Shown piece after piece: positions 41,334 through 50,970 of a stretch of 64,000 bases of DNA (within the stretch, counting starts at the first letter, position 1; every line of letters begins with the position of its first letter). The position numbers and the translations under genes were made by a program. The stretch comes from Ruegeria sp. HKCCD4315 (GTDB taxonomy: Bacteria > Pseudomonadota > Alphaproteobacteria > Rhodobacterales > Rhodobacteraceae). A model generated the notes under the pieces. That model was not told the origin of the DNA, searched no databases, and saw only the letters and a list, made by a program, of their open reading frames with translations. The stretch is from contig NZ_WVRN01000001.1 in the NCBI RefSeq assembly GCF_013112245.1, positions 2,422,501 to 2,486,500 on the forward strand, given 5' to 3'.

Positions 41334-43841
41334 TTATCCGTCTTTGCGGATAACCTCGTTCTTCGGATCGTAGGGGCTGTCGCATGTGACAACTGCATCC
41401 CACAGCTTGTCCTGCATTTTGACTTTCAACTTGGTACCTTCGACCGCCAGCTCTGGCTTAACGTAACCCATGCCGATGGACTTCTCAAAAGCCACCGAAT
41501 ACCCGCCCGAAGTCAGACGACCCACACGCTCACCCTCCGGTGTATATAGCACCTCACGGCCCCACGGGTCGGCATCGTCTGGTCCGTCGATCAACAGGGT
41601 ACAACACTTCACGCGCACACCGGTCTCTTCCAGCTTGGCCTTGCCGTAGAACTCCTTGGACAGGTCCACAAAGCGCGGTAAATCGGCCTCAAGCGGAGTT
41701 GCATCTCGTCCCAGTTCGGTACCGAAAGCGCGATAGGATTTCTCCTGGCGCAGCCAGTTCTGAGCACGGGCACCGACCAGCTTCATACCGTGTTTCTCAC
41801 CGGCTTTTTCCAGCAGGTCGAACAGGTAGTTCTGCATCTCGATCGGGTGATGCAGTTCCCACCCCAGCTCACCGGTGTAGGCCACGCGGATCGCGTTGAC
41901 CGGGCACATGCCCAGTTCGATCTGACGCGCCGACAGCCACGGGAAGCGCTTGTTGGACAGCGCGGTTTCTGGATCGGCATCTTTGATGACCTCTTTCAGA
42001 ACGTCGCGGGACTTGGGTCCGGCGATGGCAAAAACGCCCCACTGAGTGGTCACGTCCTGGATTTCGATATAACCGAACTCCTCCATCTTGTCCTCGGCCG
42101 CCTTGCGCAGATAGTCGGCATCATACTCGGTCCAAGCACCGGCAGAGACGATGTAGTAGTTGTTCTCACCATTGCGGACGATGGTGTATTCCGTGCGGGT
42201 GGTGCCGTGCGAGGTCAGCGCGTAGGTCAGGTTGATACGACCGACCTTGGGCAGCTTGTTGCAGGTGAACCAATCCAGGAACTGGGTCGCTCCGGGGCCT
42301 TTGACGACATGTTTGGTGAAGGCCGATGCGTCGATCAGGCCAACGCCTTCACGGATCGCCTTGGCTTCTTCGACGGCGTACTGCCACCAGCCACCACGGC
42401 GGAACGACCGGCTTTCCTTGTCGAAGTTGTCAGGTGCATCGACGGGGCCGAAATAGTTCGGACGTTCCCAGCCGTTGACCCAGCCGAACTGAGCGCCGCG
42501 TGCTTTCTGGCGGTCATAGGCCGGAACGGTGCGCAGCGGACGGCAGGCTTCACGCTCTTCATCGGGGTGGTGCAGGATGTAGACGTGTTCGTAGCACTCT
42601 TCGTTCTTGCGCGCCGCGAACTCGGTGGTCATCCAGTTGCTGCTGTAGCGTTTGGGGTCCAGCGAGGCCATGTCGATCTCGGCTTCTCCATCGACCATCA
42701 TCTGCGCCAGATAATAACCGGTGCCGCCAGCGGCGGTGATACCGAAGCTGAAACCCTCGGCCAGCCACATGTTGCGCAGACCCGGAGCCGGGCCAACCAG
42801 CGGGTTGCCGTCGGGGGTATAGCAGATTGGGCCGTTGAAATCGTCTTTCAGGCCGGAGTCAGCGCAGGACGGCACGCGTTCAGCCATAGCCATATACTGA
42901 TCCGCGATACGATCGATGTCCAAGGGGAACAGGTCGGCACGGAAGCTGTCCGGCACGCCGTATTCGAAGCGCGCAGGCGCGCCGTGCTCGTAGATACCCA
43001 GAATCCAGCCGCCGCGCTCTTCGCGCGCGTAGGATTCGTTGTCGGCGTCGCGCACAACGGGGTGCTCGGGGTTGCCGGCTTCACGCCATTTGACCAGCTC
43101 GGGGTCTTTGTCCATGACGATGAAGGTATGCTCGACCGGGATTGCAGGCATCTTGATGCCCAGCATCTTGGCGGTGCGCTGCGCATGGTTGCCCGATGCA
43201 GTCACAACGTGTTCGGCCGTGATGACGACCTGCTCGTCGGATGGGACAAGGTTGCCGCCCTGTTCGACCATCTTGGTGCAGGTGACTTCCCAATGGGTAC
43301 CGTTCCAGTGGAAGGCATCAGCCTGCATTTTGCGGACGATATCCACGCCACGCTGGCGCGCGCCCTTGGCCATGGCCTGCGTGACGTCTGCGGGGTTAAT
43401 ATAGCCGTCCTCGGTGTGATAGATCGCACCTTTCAGATCGCCGGTTTCAATCAAAGGCCAGCGCTCTTTGATCTGATCCGGGGTCAGCCATTCGTATTTG
43501 ACGTCACATGTCTCGGCCGTTGAGGCATAGAGCATGTATTCATCCATGCGATCCTGCGTCTGCGCCATGCGCAGGTTGCCAACCACCGCGAAGCCCGCGT
43601 TCAGACCGGTTTCCTCTTCCAGCGTCTTGTAGAAGTCGACCGAGTATTTGTGGATATGGGTGGTTGCGTAAGACATGTTGAACAGCGGCAAAAGGCCAGC
43701 TGCGTGCCAGGTCGAGCCAGAGGTCAACTCGTCCCGTTCGATCAGCATCACGTCATCCCAGCCAGCCTTGGCCAGATGATAGGCAATCGAGGTTCCGATG
43801 GCGCCACCGCCAACGACCAGTGCTTTGACTTGGGTTTTCAT
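41334..43841 (-). CDS. FAD-dependent dimethylglycine/sarcosine dehydrogenase-like protein with GcvT domain
   Basis: A large fused enzyme of about 835 residues. The N-terminal DAO domain opens VKALVVGGGAIGTSIAYHLA with SGSTWHAAGLLP, the segment that carries the covalent-FAD histidine in related dehydrogenases. A FAO_M-like middle follows, then a C-terminal GcvT (folate-binding) domain and its barrel (ending around MGYVKPELAVEGTKLKVKMQ). This layout belongs to dimethylglycine and sarcosine dehydrogenases, which oxidise an N-methyl group and pass formaldehyde to tetrahydrofolate. The exact substrate is not fixed. ATG 43841 (MKTQVKALVVGGG) is preferred to the upstream start at 43877. Confidence 0.92.
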   Translation of the reverse strand: MKTQVKALVVGGGAIGTSIAYHLAKAGWDDVMLIERDELTSGSTWHAAGLLPLFNMSYATTHIHKYSVDFYKTLEEETGLNAGFAVVGNLRMAQTQDRMDEYMLYASTAETCDVKYEWLTPDQIKERWPLIETGDLKGAIYHTEDGYINPADVTQAMAKGARQRGVDIVRKMQADAFHWNGTHWEVTCTKMVEQGGNLVPSDEQVVITAEHVVTASGNHAQRTAKMLGIKMPAIPVEHTFIVMDKDPELVKWREAGNPEHPVVRDADNESYAREERGGWILGIYEHGAPARFEYGVPDSFRADLFPLDIDRIADQYMAMAERVPSCADSGLKDDFNGPICYTPDGNPLVGPAPGLRNMWLAEGFSFGITAAGGTGYYLAQMMVDGEAEIDMASLDPKRYSSNWMTTEFAARKNEECYEHVYILHHPDEEREACRPLRTVPAYDRQKARGAQFGWVNGWERPNYFGPVDAPDNFDKESRSFRRGGWWQYAVEEAKAIREGVGLIDASAFTKHVVKGPGATQFLDWFTCNKLPKVGRINLTYALTSHGTTRTEYTIVRNGENNYYIVSAGAWTEYDADYLRKAAEDKMEEFGYIEIQDVTTQWGVFAIAGPKSRDVLKEVIKDADPETALSNKRFPWLSARQIELGMCPVNAIRVAYTGELGWELHHPIEMQNYLFDLLEKAGEKHGMKLVGARAQNWLRQEKSYRAFGTELGRDATPLEADLPRFVDLSKEFYGKAKLEETGVRVKCCTLLIDGPDDADPWGREVLYTPEGERVGRLTSGGYSVAFEKSIGMGYVKPELAVEGTKLKVKMQDKLWDAVVTCDSPYDPKNEVIRKDG

Positions 43842-43983
43842 AACCGGGCGTCTCCCCTTGAATTCAGCTGACACCATATGGCGCAGTTAAGGGGCGGCGC
43901 GCGACATTCATCCGACCAGTGATAGGAAAAAAACGACCCGAACAACAAATGCAGGTCGCAGATCGATCATTCAGCCGCCGATT

Positions 43984-44262
43984 TCAACCACTGGAACTGC
44001 AGCGTTTACTGGTTCCGACCGTGGTGCAAACCAGCCTGCCGCCTTCGTCTGAAGGTTTCTGAGCTGCTGGTTCCTGTGGTTGGGATACCTGTGCCTCTGA
44101 CTCAGCATGGTTATCTGCGAACCCAGCACGCGAAGATACTGAAGCCAGATAGCCTTTGATGCCCATACCGTCTTCCGATGCCTTGGCTTGCTGGTAAAAA
44201 TCCAGCCCAGCAACAGCCAATCCGCAGATTGTAATAAAGCCTGCCAGATATTTTGCACTCAT
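43984..44262 (-). CDS. Small membrane-anchored protein of unknown function
   Basis: A 92-residue protein with no recognised family. A short N-terminus and one hydrophobic helix (YLAGFITICGLAVAGLDFY) lead into a polar, Gln/Pro-rich region. The C-terminus carries two cysteines (LVCTTVGTSKRCSSSG) that could form a disulfide in the periplasm. ATG 44262 has an AGGTGG ribosome site, favouring it over the slightly longer start at 44271. It stands between two larger minus-strand genes with over 70 bases on each side. A single-pass anchored periplasmic peptide is the best description. Confidence 0.65.
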   Translation of the reverse strand: MSAKYLAGFITICGLAVAGLDFYQQAKASEDGMGIKGYLASVSSRAGFADNHAESEAQVSQPQEPAAQKPSDEGGRLVCTTVGTSKRCSSSG

Positions 44263-44347
44263 GTCGACCACCTGTCTGTCTGTGCGCCTTTCAGATCAAA
44301 ACATGTGGACGATTTAAGGGCACAAAACGGACCAGATCGCGAAACCG

Positions 44348-45757
44348 CTAGGGCTGATCAGACAGAATTTTGCCGGGGTTCATAATGTTGAGGGGATCCA
44401 GCGCGGCCTTGATTGCGGCCATATATTGTGTGGCAACCCCAAGCTCTTTCTCAAGGTAAGGTCGCTTGCCCTGCCCTATGCCATGTTCCCCCGTGCAGGT
44501 GCCCTCCATCGAGATCGCAAGATCGTTGAGCCAGCCAACAAAGGCGTCCGCCTTGGCGACCTCTTCAGCATTTTCCATGTCGATCAGCAACAGCGTGTGA
44601 AAATTGCCATCCCCGACATGGCCCACCACAGGAGCAAGCAAGCCAAGTTCGGCTGCCTTTCTTTGGGTCTGGGTCACACATTCGGCCAAACATGAGATCG
44701 GTACACAGACATCCGTAGAAATACCGCGTGCGCCGGGGCGCAGTTGCAGACACGCCCAATACATATCATGCCGCGCCTGCCACAGCTTGTTCCGTTCCTC
44801 GGTAGTCGTGGTCGCGGCAAAATCGGTACCGCCGAATTCTTCTGCGATCTGGCCAAAGGTTTCAGCCTGTTCAACCGCGCCGCTTTCCGAGCCGTGAAAT
44901 TCCAGCAGCAATAACGGCGTTTCCGGCAGGCTTAGCCCGGAATAGGCGTTAGCGGCTTGCACCGACATTTCGTCCAATAGCTCGATCCGGGCGACCGGGA
45001 TACCATATTGGATCGTCATCATCACCGCGCGGCAGGCCGCGTCCACCGTTGGAAACGAACATCGCGCTGAACTGATCGCTTCGGGGATACCCTGCAGCCG
45101 CAGGGTCAGCTCCGTGATGATCCCAAGCGTACCTTCGGCCCCGACCAATAGACGGGCCAAATCATACCCGGCCGAGGATTTCTTGGCCCTTTGTCCTGTG
45201 CGGATGATCTGGCCATCAGGCATGACCGCCTCGAGGCTGAGAACATTGTCCTTCATCGTCCCGTATCGCACTGCATTGGTGCCCGAAGCGCGCGTAGCGG
45301 CCATGCCGCCCAGCGACGCATTGGCCCCGGGGTCAATCGGAAAGAACAGACCCTGATCGCGTAAATGCGTATTCAGCGCCTCGCGGGTCACGCCGGGTTG
45401 CACAACGCAGTCCAGGTCTTCGGCATGAACCGCCAGCACCTTGTCCATTTGCGTCAGATCGACCGAGATGCCGCCTGCCGGCGCATTCACATGCCCCTCC
45501 AACGATGTGCCAGTGCCGAAGGGGATAACCGGTACGCGGTGCGCCGCGCAGGTTTTAACAATGTCTGAAACTTCCTGCGTTGTATGCGGGAAAACCACGG
45601 CATCCGGGCTTTGGTTTTCAATCCAGGTCGTGGTGTGGCCGTGCTGTTCCCGGATCGCTGCGCTTGTTTGCAGCCTGTCGCCGAAACGTTGTTTGAGAAT
45701 GCTGATCGCGGTTTCTATGCCTGTTTCATTTCTAGGCAACGCCTTAGCTTGTACCAT
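44348..45757 (-). CDS. FAD-linked oxidase (GlcD / D-lactate dehydrogenase family)
   Basis: A PCMH-type flavoenzyme of about 469 residues that oxidises a 2-hydroxy acid such as D-lactate or glycolate. The FAD-binding domain shows VPVIPFGTGTSLEGHVNAPA and the PGANASLGGMAATRASGTNA loop. The C-terminal cap has VVGHVGDGNFHTLLLID and the signature CTGEHGIGQGKRPYL. Only the D-like subunit is here; no glcE/glcF follow, favouring a stand-alone D-lactate dehydrogenase (cytochrome or quinone type). ATG 45757 has GGGGAGG six bases upstream, whereas the ATG at 45763 overlaps that site. Confidence 0.92.
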   Translation of the reverse strand: MVQAKALPRNETGIETAISILKQRFGDRLQTSAAIREQHGHTTTWIENQSPDAVVFPHTTQEVSDIVKTCAAHRVPVIPFGTGTSLEGHVNAPAGGISVDLTQMDKVLAVHAEDLDCVVQPGVTREALNTHLRDQGLFFPIDPGANASLGGMAATRASGTNAVRYGTMKDNVLSLEAVMPDGQIIRTGQRAKKSSAGYDLARLLVGAEGTLGIITELTLRLQGIPEAISSARCSFPTVDAACRAVMMTIQYGIPVARIELLDEMSVQAANAYSGLSLPETPLLLLEFHGSESGAVEQAETFGQIAEEFGGTDFAATTTTEERNKLWQARHDMYWACLQLRPGARGISTDVCVPISCLAECVTQTQRKAAELGLLAPVVGHVGDGNFHTLLLIDMENAEEVAKADAFVGWLNDLAISMEGTCTGEHGIGQGKRPYLEKELGVATQYMAAIKAALDPLNIMNPGKILSDQP

Positions 45758-45850
45758 CGTCATCCTCCCCTGCCCCAAAACACTGCGGGCCTTTCAGCCA
45801 ATGACTAAAAGGCCCGCAAAGTTTGGGCAATACCCACTAATACCAAGGAC

Positions 45851-47638
45851 CTACTCGCCCAGTGCAATCCCTTCACGGCGCGGGTCGGCGCCCCCGCTCA
45901 GCCCGTCACCGATTTCAATAGCGTGCAAACCCGATGTCAAATCGCGTGGGTTGACCTCAAAACCTTGCAGCACCAGCGCATCCGTGAACCCTTCTGCTGC
46001 GGTGCCTGCCTCGACGTCATAGGTTCCGAAGCGATTGACCAAGTGTGGCAAGGACAGCGCTTGCTGCACATCCATATCCCAATCGGCCCACGCGATGATC
46101 GCTTTGGCGACATAACCGATGATGCGGCTGCCACCAGGCGATCCAATCGCCAGAACCGGTGCACCATCCTGCATCACGATGGTCGGGCTCATGGACGAAC
46201 GCGGGCGTTTTCCGGGTTCCAGCCGGTTGGCAATCGGCACACCGTCGCTATGGGTTTTAAACGAGAAGTCCGTCAGCTCGTTGTTCAAAAGGAACCCGTT
46301 CGTCATCAGACGCGAACCAAAGCCGTTTTCGATCGTCGTCGTCATCGACAGCACGTTGCCATAGCTGTCCACAATCGAGATATGCGAGGTCGAGGGCAGC
46401 TCGAGCGACACATCATCCGCCCAGTTCAGCGCATGGTCGAATTCGGGTTGACCCGGCGCGATTTCGGCCAGCGCACCTTCGGCATCCAACAAAGCCGCGC
46501 GCTGCGCAAGATAATCCGGATCAACCAACCCCTTTGTCGGCATGGGAACAAAATCAGTATCGGCCATGTAACGACCCCGATCCGCAAAAGCGAGGCGAGA
46601 GGCGTCTCCGATCAGCCGCCAAGCTTCCGCGCTTTCGGGGCCCATCGCTGCCAGATCATAGCTGTTCAGCATCCCCAGAATCTGCCCCACAGTCAACGCA
46701 CCAGAGGATGGCGGCCCCATGCCGCAGACGTCGTATTCGCGGTATGCAGCACAAACCGGTTCGCGTTCGATCACCTGATACAATGCCAGATCAATGCCGG
46801 ACAGAACACCGGGATTGCCCGGTGCGTTGCGCACCGTGCGGACAATATCCGCAGCAATCTCACCGCCATAAAACCCTGCGGCCCCTTCACTGGCCAATAC
46901 ACGCAAGGTATCAGCATAGGCCGGATTGGTCAGCCGTTGCCCTTGCTGCAAAGGCTCTCCGTCTGGCAGAAAGTAAGCGGCCGTCTGGGGAAAGCGCGAC
47001 AGGCGCTCGGCGTCGTTTTCAACAAGGCTGGCCAAGCGCGGCGAGACCAGGAAACCTTCGTCCGCCAACCGGATGCCATCGGTGAACAGACCAGGCCAAG
47101 AGGATCGGCCCCAACGGCGGTGCGCCTCTTCCAGCAAGGCTGGTGTGCCCGGAGTGCCCACCGACAATCCCCCTACAACCGCATCGAAGAACTTCAGCGG
47201 CTCACCATTTTCGTCCTGAAACAGCGTCGGTGTGGCTGTCTGTGGGGCGGTTTCGCGCCCGTCCAGTGTTGTCATCTGCCCAGTTGCTGCGTCATACCAA
47301 ACCAAAAACGCTCCGCCGCCCAAGCCCGAGGATTGCGGCTCGACCAGACCCAGCACGACCTGCACAGCCACCATTGCATCTGCAGCGGACCCGCCTGCGC
47401 GCAATACTTTTGCCCCGGCTTCAACGGCCAGTGGGTTGGCGGCGGCCACCATCCAGTTCTCGGATGTGACCGGAACACGGTCCAGCTTGGCCTCGAGCGC
47501 AGCGATGACCTCTTCGGTCAGGGCCTGCACCTGCCCTTCAGTGGCAGTTTCTGGCGCAACGGCATCAGCCGCCTCCTGAGCCAGGACCGGCGTATAAAGC
47601 GCATATGCCGAAAGTAACAAAGCGGAAACACACCTCAT
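45851..47638 (-). CDS. ggt: Gamma-glutamyltransferase
   Basis: A periplasmic gamma-glutamyl hydrolase/transferase of about 595 residues, made as a precursor that cleaves itself into two subunits. MRCVSALLLSAYALYTPVLA is the signal peptide. The large subunit has MVAVQVVLGLVEPQSSGLGG. The processing threonine lies in LPSTSHISIVDSYGN, at the start of the small subunit, and NNELTDFSFK and PGKRPRSSMSPTIV are conserved. It acts on glutathione and other gamma-glutamyl compounds. ATG 47638 has GGAGG nearby; the longer frame to 47749 is not a protein. It is not linked to the glutamyl-ligase cluster 10 kb away. Confidence 0.94.
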   Translation of the reverse strand: MRCVSALLLSAYALYTPVLAQEAADAVAPETATEGQVQALTEEVIAALEAKLDRVPVTSENWMVAAANPLAVEAGAKVLRAGGSAADAMVAVQVVLGLVEPQSSGLGGGAFLVWYDAATGQMTTLDGRETAPQTATPTLFQDENGEPLKFFDAVVGGLSVGTPGTPALLEEAHRRWGRSSWPGLFTDGIRLADEGFLVSPRLASLVENDAERLSRFPQTAAYFLPDGEPLQQGQRLTNPAYADTLRVLASEGAAGFYGGEIAADIVRTVRNAPGNPGVLSGIDLALYQVIEREPVCAAYREYDVCGMGPPSSGALTVGQILGMLNSYDLAAMGPESAEAWRLIGDASRLAFADRGRYMADTDFVPMPTKGLVDPDYLAQRAALLDAEGALAEIAPGQPEFDHALNWADDVSLELPSTSHISIVDSYGNVLSMTTTIENGFGSRLMTNGFLLNNELTDFSFKTHSDGVPIANRLEPGKRPRSSMSPTIVMQDGAPVLAIGSPGGSRIIGYVAKAIIAWADWDMDVQQALSLPHLVNRFGTYDVEAGTAAEGFTDALVLQGFEVNPRDLTSGLHAIEIGDGLSGGADPRREGIALGE

Positions 47639-47749
47639 CTGATCAAATCCTCCAATACTTCGTTTTGTTTCAAACCTGTAAGCAATGACCGCGCTCTGCA
47701 ATGGTTTGCTGTACAGGCGTGATTTAACAGCAAGGTTTCGCCTCGCCAT

Positions 47750-48133
47750 CTAGGGCGCGGCATCGTCCCTATTCTGGTCAAACCGCTTCATTCCAGTGAA
47801 CTCGGGCAACCAGTCTTCGCGCCGCGAGGCCCAGCATTCATAGGTCGGCGTCAATTGGTTGGGCTCGTCGAGACATCCCAGATGCACCTCGACCTCAGAA
47901 CCGCTGCGCGCAAACACCGGAGAACCACAGGTTGGGCAAAAAAATCGATCCGCATAGCCCTGTGACGGGCCGGAAATCTCGACGGCCTCGCAGGGGAATA
48001 TTGCTGCCGCATAAAACAACGCTCCATGATGCTTGCGACAGTCCAGGCAATGACAAATCCCAACCCGAAGAGGACGGACCAAAGCCGTGATGCGCAAACG
48101 TCCGCAGCGGCATCCCCCTTCAAACCGGTCCAT
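47750..48133 (-). CDS. GFA family protein (glutathione-dependent formaldehyde-activating fold)
   Basis: A 127-residue zinc-binding protein of the GFA/CENP-V family. Metal-binding cysteines occur in GGCRCGRLRI, CHCLDCRKHHGA and CPTCGSPVFA. Although the family is named for a formaldehyde-glutathione enzyme, most bacterial paralogues have no proven reaction. It ends right before the gamma-glutamyltransferase upstream region and starts 20 bases after the hydroxyacid dehydrogenase stop. Confidence 0.9.
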   Translation of the reverse strand: MDRFEGGCRCGRLRITALVRPLRVGICHCLDCRKHHGALFYAAAIFPCEAVEISGPSQGYADRFFCPTCGSPVFARSGSEVEVHLGCLDEPNQLTPTYECWASRREDWLPEFTGMKRFDQNRDDAAP

Positions 48134-48153
48134 GAAGGCTCCTTTCTGGTGGC

Positions 48154-49140
48154 TTACAGCATCGAGGGCACAACCTGATCTGGCGGACGGTGGCCATCTT
48201 CGAAGGTCTTGATGTTGATGATAACCTTCTCACCCATTTCGATCCGCCCTTCCAGCGTGGCCGATCCCATGTGCGGCAAGAGCACAACGTTGGGCAGCTG
48301 CCGCAGTCGAGGGTTCACATCGGTGCCTTGCTCGTAAACGTCTAGCCCCGCGCCTGCGATTTCGCCCGCACGGATCATCCGCGTCAGGGCGTTTTCGTCG
48401 ACAACTTCACCGCGTGACGTGTTAACAATCACGGCTGACGGCTTCATCAGCTTCAGTCGGCGTGCGTTCATTAGGTGGAATGTCGATGGGGTCGATGGGC
48501 AGTTGACCGAGATCACATCCATTCGCGCCACCATCTGGTCAAGGCTTTCCCAATAGGTTGCCTCCAGTTCCTGCTCGGTCTCGGGACGCAGCCGGCGACG
48601 GTTATGATAGTGCACTTGCATTCCAAACGCACTTGCCCGCCGCGCAACGGCCTGCCCGATCCGGCCCATGCCCAGAATACCTAAACGCCGCCCCCCGATG
48701 CGCCCGCCCAGAAAGGCGGTTGGAGCCCAGCCGGCCCAGTCACCCTGCTGCATCACGCTTAACCCTTCGGGAATGCGGCGCGTTACGGCCAGGATCAACG
48801 CCATTGTCATGTCGGCAGTGTCATCAGTCAGTACACCCGGCGTGTTCGAAACCAGAATGCCGCGCTGTCGGGCTGTGGACACATCAATATTGTCGACACC
48901 CGCCCCATAATTGGCGATCAGCTTAAGGTTTTCACCCGCCTGCCCCAGCAGGCCACCATCGATCGTATCGGTCACCGTGGGCACCAGCACATCGGCTTCC
49001 TGTACCGCGGCCACCAGCTCATCTCTTGTCATCGGCGTGTCGTCATCGCGCAGGCGCACGTCAAATAACTCGCTCAACCGGGTTTCCACCGCTTCGGGCA
49101 ACCGTCGCGTTACGACAACACTCAGACGTTCTCTTGGCAC
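48154..49140 (-). CDS. D-2-hydroxyacid dehydrogenase (glyoxylate/hydroxypyruvate reductase type)
   Basis: An NAD(P)-dependent D-2-hydroxyacid dehydrogenase of 328 residues. The N-terminal substrate domain begins RLSVVVTRRLPEAVE. The Rossmann motif is LGILGMGRIGQAVARR, and catalytic Arg, Glu and His lie in NCPSTPSTFHLMNARR, GLDVYEQGTDVNPRL and VVLLPHMGSAT. The start is GTG 49140 with GGGAGG six bases upstream; the frame up to 49263 has no ribosome site and overlaps the divergent SH3 gene. Paired with the glycerate kinase-like gene elsewhere, it fits glyoxylate metabolism. Confidence 0.91.
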   Translation of the reverse strand: MPRERLSVVVTRRLPEAVETRLSELFDVRLRDDDTPMTRDELVAAVQEADVLVPTVTDTIDGGLLGQAGENLKLIANYGAGVDNIDVSTARQRGILVSNTPGVLTDDTADMTMALILAVTRRIPEGLSVMQQGDWAGWAPTAFLGGRIGGRRLGILGMGRIGQAVARRASAFGMQVHYHNRRRLRPETEQELEATYWESLDQMVARMDVISVNCPSTPSTFHLMNARRLKLMKPSAVIVNTSRGEVVDENALTRMIRAGEIAGAGLDVYEQGTDVNPRLRQLPNVVLLPHMGSATLEGRIEMGEKVIINIKTFEDGHRPPDQVVPSML

Positions 49141-49278
49141 CTTGGCCCTCCCACTGCTTTGCAAACAGACGCGCGCCATGGCATCGTGGCGCAGGATAAG
49201 GCGGGGCACAAGAACCCCAGTGGCATTGAGTCGACCTTTTTTCGAAACCGGATCAACAGGCATAAGAGCAGGCAGTCA

Positions 49279-49800
49279 GTGAGTGGTATTCGACCGGTAA
49301 AGCGCCAATGTCTGGCGGCGATATCCGTATTTCTGGTCATGTTCAGCTCTTGGGCTGCGCATGCCGAGGACAAGCGCGGATCGGTTACCAACCTTCCCCT
49401 GCCCCGCTATGTGTCAATGAAAGCCGCCGAAGGGAACGTTCGGCGCGGGCCGTCGCTAAGCCATCGAATCGACTGGGTCTTCAAACGGCGCGGTATGCCA
49501 CTGCAGGTGACGGCGGAGTACGGCAACTGGCGCAAAGTTCAGGACCGAGACGGGGCCGGTGGCTGGGTTCACTATGCTCTGTTGTCAGGTGTGCGCACGG
49601 TACTGATCGAATCTGACATGCTGCCCGTCTATACCCGCCCCGACCCCAACTCGCCCGTGAATGCACATTTCGAGACCGGCGTCGTGGCCCGCCTTGGCAC
49701 GTGTTCGCTGGACTGGTGCCGGATCACGGCGGGTGGCTATCGGGGCTGGACTTTGAAGGCGAATCTTTGGGGTGTCGACCCTTCAGAGATCCGCGAATAA
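49279..49800 (+). CDS. Exported SH3-domain protein
   Basis: About 173 residues. A signal peptide (CLAAISVFLVMFSSWAAHA) is followed by two bacterial SH3-like repeats, one around VSMKAAEGNVRRGPSLSHRI and one around LPVYTRPDPNSPVNAHFETG. Each is the usual five-strand fold, with GNWRKVQDRDGAGGWVH and GYRGWTLKANLWGV as closing parts. Such proteins sit in the periplasm and bind cell wall or other ligands. The start is uncertain: GTG 49279 gives a compact signal peptide, but no strong ribosome site is visible. Frames from 49159 add a hydrophilic extension. Confidence 0.82.
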   Translation: MSGIRPVKRQCLAAISVFLVMFSSWAAHAEDKRGSVTNLPLPRYVSMKAAEGNVRRGPSLSHRIDWVFKRRGMPLQVTAEYGNWRKVQDRDGAGGWVHYALLSGVRTVLIESDMLPVYTRPDPNSPVNAHFETGVVARLGTCSLDWCRITAGGYRGWTLKANLWGVDPSEIRE

Positions 49801-49826
49801 GACACCTGCCCAGGGTTGCGCTGATC

Positions 49827-49842
49827 ACCTTTTGCAAAAGGT
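49827..49842. promoter_or_regulatory. Perfect 16-bp palindrome between the SH3 gene and the quinone reductase gene
   Basis: ACCTTTTGCAAAAGGT is its own reverse complement. It sits 26 bases after one stop and 50 bases before the next start. It may be an operator or a short hairpin. Confidence 0.4.
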
Positions 49843-49891
49843 TTGAATTCACTGCCGGTTTAAGTTGTAACTGAGGCAAACGGAGGATTCC

Positions 49892-50881
49892 ATGCGCGCA
49901 GTTACCTATTCCGCTTTCGGAGACGCAGTCAAAGTCTTGCATCTTCAAGACCTTCCCCCGGTTCCTCCCGGTCCGGGTGAAGTTACTGTCGAGTTGGCAT
50001 TTTCAGGCGTCAACCCATCCGACATAAAGGCCCGCGCCGGAACCCGACCGGGCGTGACGGAACCTCCTTTCCCTTTGATCATCCCCCATAGCGACGGCTC
50101 TGGCGTGATCACAGCTGTCGGCGACAGCGTTCCCGCATCTCGGATCGGGCAGCGCGTGTGGGTCTGGAACGGGCAATGGCAACGCGCATTTGGAACAGCC
50201 GCCAGCCACATTACCTTGCCCAGCGCTCAAGCCGTTGAATTACCAGATTCAGTGTCATTCGAGACTGGTGCGGTTCTGGGTATTCCTGGACTGACGGCCT
50301 GCCACGCTGTTTTCTCAGGGGGCACTCCCAAAGGGCATACGATTCTGATTCACGGTGGTGCTGGTACGGTCGGGTATCTGGCTGTTCAGTTGGCAAAATG
50401 GGCGGGCGCACGCGTCATCGCAACCGCCAGCCGCCGCAACTTCGACCGGGTGAAATCGGCTGGCGCGGATGTGGTGCTTGACTACAACAGCCCAGATCTT
50501 GCTGATCAGATATTGGGCGCAAATGACGGGCGCACAATCAGCCGCGTCATCGATGTCGAATTCGGAGCAAATATCGAAACGAACACCGCCGTAATTGCCG
50601 AAAACGGCCGCATCAACGCCTACGGCTCAGCGCAAAACATGGCACCGGTTTTCCCTTTTGGGCCAATGATGTTCAAGGCTGTAACGCTCGAGATGATCCT
50701 GATATATCTCTTGCCAGCAAATTTACGCTCTGCCGCCATTGAGACCCTACACAATGCACTGACCGAAGGTGCCCTGACCTGCCCTGTCCAGAGAGTCTTT
50801 ACACTAGAAGACTGCGCTGCCGCTCATGACATGGTTCAGGATGGGAACCGCGTCGGGGCAGTGTTGGTTGCTACCAAATGA
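49892..50881 (+). CDS. NADPH:quinone reductase-like MDR oxidoreductase
   Basis: A zinc-free medium-chain dehydrogenase of 329 residues, of the quinone oxidoreductase (QOR) type. VELAFSGVNPSDIKARAGT and PHSDGSGVITAVGDSV form the catalytic domain. The cofactor motif is HGGAGTVGYLAVQLAKWAGA with VIATASRRN after it, favouring NADPH. GGAGG precedes ATG 49892. It could reduce quinones or alpha,beta-unsaturated carbonyls; the substrate is not known. Confidence 0.92.
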   Translation: MRAVTYSAFGDAVKVLHLQDLPPVPPGPGEVTVELAFSGVNPSDIKARAGTRPGVTEPPFPLIIPHSDGSGVITAVGDSVPASRIGQRVWVWNGQWQRAFGTAASHITLPSAQAVELPDSVSFETGAVLGIPGLTACHAVFSGGTPKGHTILIHGGAGTVGYLAVQLAKWAGARVIATASRRNFDRVKSAGADVVLDYNSPDLADQILGANDGRTISRVIDVEFGANIETNTAVIAENGRINAYGSAQNMAPVFPFGPMMFKAVTLEMILIYLLPANLRSAAIETLHNALTEGALTCPVQRVFTLEDCAAAHDMVQDGNRVGAVLVATK

Positions 50882-50929
50882 ACACGCCAAAAATTTTTCC
50901 GGCCGTCACATTTTTTTGCCAAATAGCTC

Positions 50930-50958
50930 TTGAACCCCGACAGCAACAATCGTAGACA
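50930..50958 (+). promoter_or_regulatory. Promoter of tRNA-Gln
   Basis: TTGAAC (50930-50935) and TAGACA (50953-50958) are separated by 17 bases, and the tRNA starts 12 bases later. Confidence 0.6.
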
Positions 50959-50970
50959 GCCGCTCACCGT

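Noticed and set aside
41790..43523. 577-codon plus-strand frame
   Set aside because: It is antisense to the GcvT-fused dehydrogenase, whose protein has clear domains. The plus-strand translation has no recognisable motif and reflects GC-rich codon bias.
45923..47617. 564-codon plus-strand frame
   Set aside because: Antisense to gamma-glutamyltransferase; low-complexity Arg/His/Gln-rich translation without a domain.
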